This document shows positions 60,017 to 64,000 of a DNA stretch of 64,000 bases, piece by piece. Source of the DNA: Brasilonema sp. UFV-L1 (lineage in GTDB: Bacteria > Cyanobacteriota > Cyanobacteriia > Cyanobacteriales > Nostocaceae). The position numbers were made by a program, and so were the translations under genes. Each line of letters opens with the position of its first letter. Within the stretch, counting starts at the first letter, position 1. The notes under the pieces were generated by a model. The model made no database searches and was not told where the DNA came from. It was given only the letters and a program-made list of their open reading frames with translations. Location: NCBI RefSeq assembly GCF_012912105.1, contig NZ_QMEA01000014.1, forward strand, positions 16,551-80,550, read 5' to 3'.

Positions 60017-62185
60017 TTATCTTCTAGCTCCATTTGTCACTTGTGCTTGTAATTGTTCAGGTGGAGAGTTTGGATCTATATATGAGTGAGCCAGGGTAGT
60101 GGTGATATCAGTACCGTTAATCACAACTCCCAACAACTCAAGGTCAAATTCGACCAATTGGTCAATCGTTTCAGCGAGCATATTTTCCTGTGTGTAATTT
60201 GGTCTTGTCACTAGCACAATACCATCGGTGTAAGGCTGGATTAACAGAGCGTCGTTAGATAAACTTAGAGGAGGTGTATCTATAATGACAAAATCAAAGC
60301 GTTCACGGACATCCTCCATGAGGCGTCGTATTTCGCTAGATTCGAGAATTGCTGCTGATTGACGCACAGGACCAGGGCTAGGAAGAATGTATAAATTTTC
60401 TATATCTGGTACTAAGCGAATACATTCGCTCAAGTTGGCGTAATACTGTAAAGGTTCAAGAGTCGCGGCGGTGTCGGAAGTCACTCTTAAGGATGAACAG
60501 TGAGATGGCGATCGCAAATCTGCTTCAACAATCAAAGTTCGTTTGCCTGCACGGGCGGATGCTATTCCTAAGTTATAAGCACTTACAGTCTTACCTTCTG
60601 CACTGCTAGTACTAGTCATCAATACAACTTTCAATTTTCTCCCGCCAATGCGGCGCAGATTACTGCGGAACTTCTCATAAGACTCTAAATAGAAAGACTC
60701 TGGAGAAAGGACGACAGGCAATTCACCCAAAGCTAACCCATCAACTGGCATTAAAGGCAATTCGCCCAACAGAGGAACTTCTCGTTGTTTGAGGCTGTCG
60801 CGGATGTCTTCCTTGGTCTTAAAGATTCCTTCCAATGACCCCAATAAAAATATAACTCCGCTACCTACCAACAATCCTAGTAAACTGCCTATACCCACAG
60901 TAATCGGTGGACTCAGACGGTCTTTATTAGCATCCATTACGACTGGTGGTCTAGCAATACCGAGGCTGCTGACTGTCTCTGCTTCTGCTGTTCTTGCGTC
61001 TGTAAGCTTGACCTGCATTTGGTCATAGACGGCTTTTTTGAGTGCAACTTCTTGTTCTAAACGCGATCGCTCTAATTGCTTATTTGGTATCAAAGAATAC
61101 TCTTTACGCAATTGTGCTTCTTCTTGTGTTAAATCAAGGAATTGCTGTTGCAGTGTTTCGCGCTGAGTTTGCAAACTCACCATCTGGTTTGCTAGCTGCT
61201 GTCGGGCTGGATCTAGGTTACTTCGGGAACGAATAGCAACTACTGCCGGAAGTGGTGCTGTTCCATCTTCACCGCCTACAACTTCAGCACCACGTTGTCG
61301 AAGTAAGTTTTCATAGCCTTCTTTTTGACGCTGTAACTGAACCATTGTAGGGTGTTCAAAGCGCAGCCCTTGTTTTTTAAAAACTTCTATTTGGGATTCA
61401 GTTTGGTAAAGTTGCGCTCGCAAATTAGCAATAATTGGATCGGCACTCAAAGCAGAAGAAACATAAGCTTGATTGACATTCAAACCCAACTTTTCTTGTA
61501 TGCTGCGAATTTGAGCATCAATTCCACTAACGATTAATTGAACTTGTCGTTGCTGTATTTGGCTATTAGTGACTGCGTTGAGCAAACTTCCATTTTCTGC
61601 AGCCAATATTGCTGGTCGTTCTTTGCGATCGTACACTTCTAATTTTTGCTCAGCCACTTGCAATTCCTTTTTCGCTTGTGGTAAGCGTTCATTAACTTTA
61701 CTAATAACTGCTTTTAATCGCCGTGTATTAATTTCTGCACTCAGCTGTATCATCGATACCATCAATGCCTGTAATATGTCTTGTGATCGCTGGATATCAG
61801 TATCCTTGTATTGCACTTCGATCAGCATTGGCGTGAGTTGTCTATCTGATGCCTTTAAGTCTTTTTCCGGCATCTTGAGCTGGATATTTGGACGTATTTT
61901 TATTGGCGGGATATTAACCTTCGCTGCTGCTGCATCAATCACTTGGTCTGATAGCAAAATATCTCGGCTTAATTCCTGCCCTTGCAGATTAATTTCAGTG
62001 CCTGTTGCAGAAAAAGAAACTGTTGGACGATTATAGGTCAGTGCGCCGTTCGCGACATATTTAGATTGTTGTGGTTGTAAAGCCACCGCCATTGATCCCG
62101 CTACAACCAGACCAAAACTAGCTAGTCCAATCCACTTGTATTTATCGAAAGCAATGAGGTAGCGTTTAACAATTGGTGGAGTCAT
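60017..62185 (-). CDS. Wzc-like polysaccharide co-polymerase / tyrosine autokinase
   Basis: A 722-residue inner-membrane protein. Two helices (about 17-36 and 425-450) flank a large periplasmic Wzz/GumC domain with coiled coils. The cytoplasmic BY-kinase domain has Walker A SSAEGKT, Walker A' EADLRSP and Walker B FDFVIIDTPP. Such proteins set chain length and gate export of capsule or exopolysaccharide by cycling phosphorylation. The C-terminus (AHSYIDPNSPPEQLQAQ) lacks the Tyr-rich cluster of classical Wzc, so regulation may differ. It pairs with the Wza-like gene just upstream (62351-63757), same strand, 165 bases apart. Confidence 0.9.
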   Translation of the reverse strand: MTPPIVKRYLIAFDKYKWIGLASFGLVVAGSMAVALQPQQSKYVANGALTYNRPTVSFSATGTEINLQGQELSRDILLSDQVIDAAAAKVNIPPIKIRPNIQLKMPEKDLKASDRQLTPMLIEVQYKDTDIQRSQDILQALMVSMIQLSAEINTRRLKAVISKVNERLPQAKKELQVAEQKLEVYDRKERPAILAAENGSLLNAVTNSQIQQRQVQLIVSGIDAQIRSIQEKLGLNVNQAYVSSALSADPIIANLRAQLYQTESQIEVFKKQGLRFEHPTMVQLQRQKEGYENLLRQRGAEVVGGEDGTAPLPAVVAIRSRSNLDPARQQLANQMVSLQTQRETLQQQFLDLTQEEAQLRKEYSLIPNKQLERSRLEQEVALKKAVYDQMQVKLTDARTAEAETVSSLGIARPPVVMDANKDRLSPPITVGIGSLLGLLVGSGVIFLLGSLEGIFKTKEDIRDSLKQREVPLLGELPLMPVDGLALGELPVVLSPESFYLESYEKFRSNLRRIGGRKLKVVLMTSTSSAEGKTVSAYNLGIASARAGKRTLIVEADLRSPSHCSSLRVTSDTAATLEPLQYYANLSECIRLVPDIENLYILPSPGPVRQSAAILESSEIRRLMEDVRERFDFVIIDTPPLSLSNDALLIQPYTDGIVLVTRPNYTQENMLAETIDQLVEFDLELLGVVINGTDITTTLAHSYIDPNSPPEQLQAQVTNGARR

Positions 62186-62350
62186 GGCAGCAGCAAATCA
62201 AAATTTGGTATAAATTAGGCTACAGTGTTTTTTTCTAAAATTTTGGATTTTACGAGTTTCAAATAAGAAACTATTTCATAAATTCACAATTAACAGTTTT
62301 TTACTCTTCTCCCTTTTCTCTGAGACACACCCTACAGATATGATTTATCT

Positions 62351-63757
62351 CTATCTGTCATACACACCGAAGAATTGGAGAAAAGTGCGAACATCGAAGA
62401 AAGGACGGGTGATTGTACCGATGATGTTAGTAATTTTAGCAATTAGACTTCGTCCTACTACTATAATATCGTTATCTTGAAGTGGTACATTTTGAGATAC
62501 ATCTCCTGACAGTACCTTTTTTCCATTAATTGTCTGCTTAACGGCTCGACCTCTTTCCGGGTCAAAGCGAACTAAAGCTATTTCATTGAGGTTAGCACTG
62601 TCAGTATTAATTCCTGCTAATACGTCTATAAAAGTACTACCATTCGGTAAAGGGACAGTGACTATTCCCCCACCAGCATAATTTAAAACACGAATTCTAA
62701 TCTGCGGTGTTGCTAAGGTTGAGCGAGCGACCAATGCGCGGTCATAAGTCGCATCGTTTGCGAGTTCCCGACGTGGTACTATTATTGCATCGCCGTCCTG
62801 TAAACGGAGGTTAGGAACTTCACCTCCATTTTGTAATGGTGTGTACAGGTCGATAGTTTGTGAAACAACAGAACCATCTACCAGCTTTCGGCGTACTTGA
62901 ACTTGACGCAGATCTGCCATCATCGCAGAACCACCAGCTAAAAACAACGCATCACTGACGCGAGGCGTGAACGAGTTCACAGGATAAATTCCAGGTCGAT
63001 TGACTTCTCCACCAATGGTGATTTGAACTGGCCGTTGTCCGATGAGTGATAGTGACACAACTGGGTCAACTAATTCGCGACTCAAAGCCAAACGAATTTT
63101 TTCTTGCGCTTCCTCTAAAGTCAAGCCTTGTAATGATATTGTACCTACTTGCGGCACGATGATGTTGCCTTCAGGGTTAAGTTGAGCTGAAAAATTGAAT
63201 TCTGGACGCTGTGCCAGCAATGACAATGTCACATTTGGATCAACAACGAAACGATTATAACCTGAGCGAATTTTTTCTTGTGCTTTTTCTAAAGTCAATC
63301 CTTTGAGTGACACTCTTCCCAGCAATGGCACTATGATGTTACCATCTGGGTTAATAGCAGCTTGAAAGCTTAAATCTGGGAAGCGTAAAACTGAAACTCC
63401 AATCGAGTCTCCTGCTCCTAAACGATAACGACCGGGGGGACGCTGAACCAAAACGTTGATACTATCTCCTGGTCCCAAAAGGTAGCGGTTCAATTGCGGT
63501 GATATCCCTTCTCGCAAACCTGGGGCTACAAAGTCAGTACTACTGGGAGGTGCAGGAGGTTGTTGTTGTTGTGGTAATTGTCCTGCTGGAGGACTAGGTA
63601 CAGGCGCGGGAATTTGTCCTGGTGTTTGTTTTTGGGTTGGTGTTTGAGCAACAACAGGTTGGATAATAGTTACCAAAAAAACTCCTACGTAAAGACCTGT
63701 AGAAGAGAGGGCGTTAAACAAGCGCATACGACAACCAGGAACTATAGACATTGGCAC
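62351..63757 (-). CDS. Wza-like polysaccharide export outer-membrane protein
   Basis: A 468-residue exported protein. The signal peptide (LYVGVFLVTIIQPVVAQ) and a Pro/Gln-rich linker precede two tandem polysaccharide-export (PES) units, around LGAGDSIGVSVLRFPDLSF and QRPEFNFSAQLNPEGNIIVP. SLBB domains follow (ITIGGEVNRPGIYPV and IRVLNYAGGG). No lipobox Cys is seen at the cleavage site, unlike E. coli Wza. It should form the outer-membrane end of the export channel with the Wzc-like protein. The duplicated PES unit is unusual. Translation may start at the Met three codons in. Confidence 0.9.
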   Translation of the reverse strand: MPMSIVPGCRMRLFNALSSTGLYVGVFLVTIIQPVVAQTPTQKQTPGQIPAPVPSPPAGQLPQQQQPPAPPSSTDFVAPGLREGISPQLNRYLLGPGDSINVLVQRPPGRYRLGAGDSIGVSVLRFPDLSFQAAINPDGNIIVPLLGRVSLKGLTLEKAQEKIRSGYNRFVVDPNVTLSLLAQRPEFNFSAQLNPEGNIIVPQVGTISLQGLTLEEAQEKIRLALSRELVDPVVSLSLIGQRPVQITIGGEVNRPGIYPVNSFTPRVSDALFLAGGSAMMADLRQVQVRRKLVDGSVVSQTIDLYTPLQNGGEVPNLRLQDGDAIIVPRRELANDATYDRALVARSTLATPQIRIRVLNYAGGGIVTVPLPNGSTFIDVLAGINTDSANLNEIALVRFDPERGRAVKQTINGKKVLSGDVSQNVPLQDNDIIVVGRSLIAKITNIIGTITRPFFDVRTFLQFFGVYDR

Positions 63758-64000
63758 TATAACTTACTTAGACTATAAAGCGCCGATACAACAGAGTTAT
63801 CACTTTACTGTAGTCAAGACGCTAAAAGCTACCTTTTTGTTTGCAAAATTGTACTTTTTTTATACAAGTGTATTTCTGAAGCACCCTAGTCAACATCAAT
63901 GAACAATGAACAGTACACACTAAACAGTAGATAGTGAAGGAGTCAGGAGTCAGGAGGAGCCAGTGCGGTGGACGGTGAGACCAGTGCTGCGGGAGGGGAG
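63758..64000. other. Upstream region with heptamer tandem repeat at window end
   Basis: Should contain the wza/wzc promoter. GGAGTCAGGAGTCAGGAG at 63939-63956 is a short tandem repeat of GGAGTCA heptamers, the STRR type known in heterocystous cyanobacteria; the complementary form occurs at 19832-19850. No gene starts before the window ends. Confidence 0.5.

Overview
This window reads as the chromosome of a filamentous, probably heterocyst-forming (Nostocales-type) cyanobacterium. Support comes from frequent GCGATCGC octamers, heptameric GGAGTCA-type tandem repeats, abundant small palindromic repeats, a fused panC/cmk gene, a cyanobacterial-type gshA, a crtD-type carotenoid desaturase, minCDE, and several cyanobacteria-restricted families (TIGR04376-like, DUF5895, DUF2301). 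The genus cannot be fixed from the sequence alone.

Layout. 1-5 kb: the end of a coiled-coil gene, then two adjacent minus-strand STAND/AAA-type ATPase genes, the second with a winged helix and a long TPR tail, preceded by a 20-bp-arm inverted repeat. 5-10 kb: glutaminase, rlpA, panC/cmk. 10-15 kb: a DUF5895 gene between two relics resembling IS200/IS605 ends, a GTPase with a membrane domain, and an intact small membrane protein next to a wrecked paralogue. 15-20 kb: a four-carbon acid sugar kinase carrying an in-frame repeat, then minC-minD-minE. 20-31 kb: housekeeping genes (GT2-GtrA fusion, Hsp20, SAM hydrolase, DUF2301, YdcF-like, tRNA-Met, LysM-M23 peptidase, trmL, gshA, HDAC-family deacetylase). 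31-35.5 kb: MITE-like repeats and a ribbon-helix-helix/CHAT-TPR gene pair. 35.5-38 kb: fructosamine kinase and an M16 peptidase. 38.7-49.4 kb: a plus-strand polysaccharide cluster (three GT2 enzymes, ABC exporter, two methyltransferases, acyltransferase, PIG-V-like glycosyltransferase). 49.7-54.2 kb: crtD, a dead EamA transporter broken by a nonsense codon and a MITE, and a second, exported glutaminase. 54.4-57.1 kb: three tiny overlapping ORFs and an IS200/IS605 element with divergent tnpA and an unusual tnpB. 57.2-64 kb: a TPR protein, a GNAT acetyltransferase, an unknown protein, and Wzc-like and Wza-like polysaccharide export genes.

How the parts relate. The GT/ABC/acyltransferase cluster and the Wzc/Wza pair probably serve assembly and export of an extracellular or envelope polysaccharide. 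minCDE, rlpA and the LysM-M23 protein act on division and the cell wall. The best candidates for something undescribed are the RHH + CHAT-membrane-TPR pair (32.1-35.3 kb), the tandem STAND ATPases with their palindrome (0.5-5.0 kb), and the TnpB whose canonical RuvC-II glutamate is missing while a glutamate lies about 47 residues downstream. A second theme is gene remodelling by small repeats: three coding regions and one pseudogene pair carry or were broken by palindromic or MITE-like insertions.
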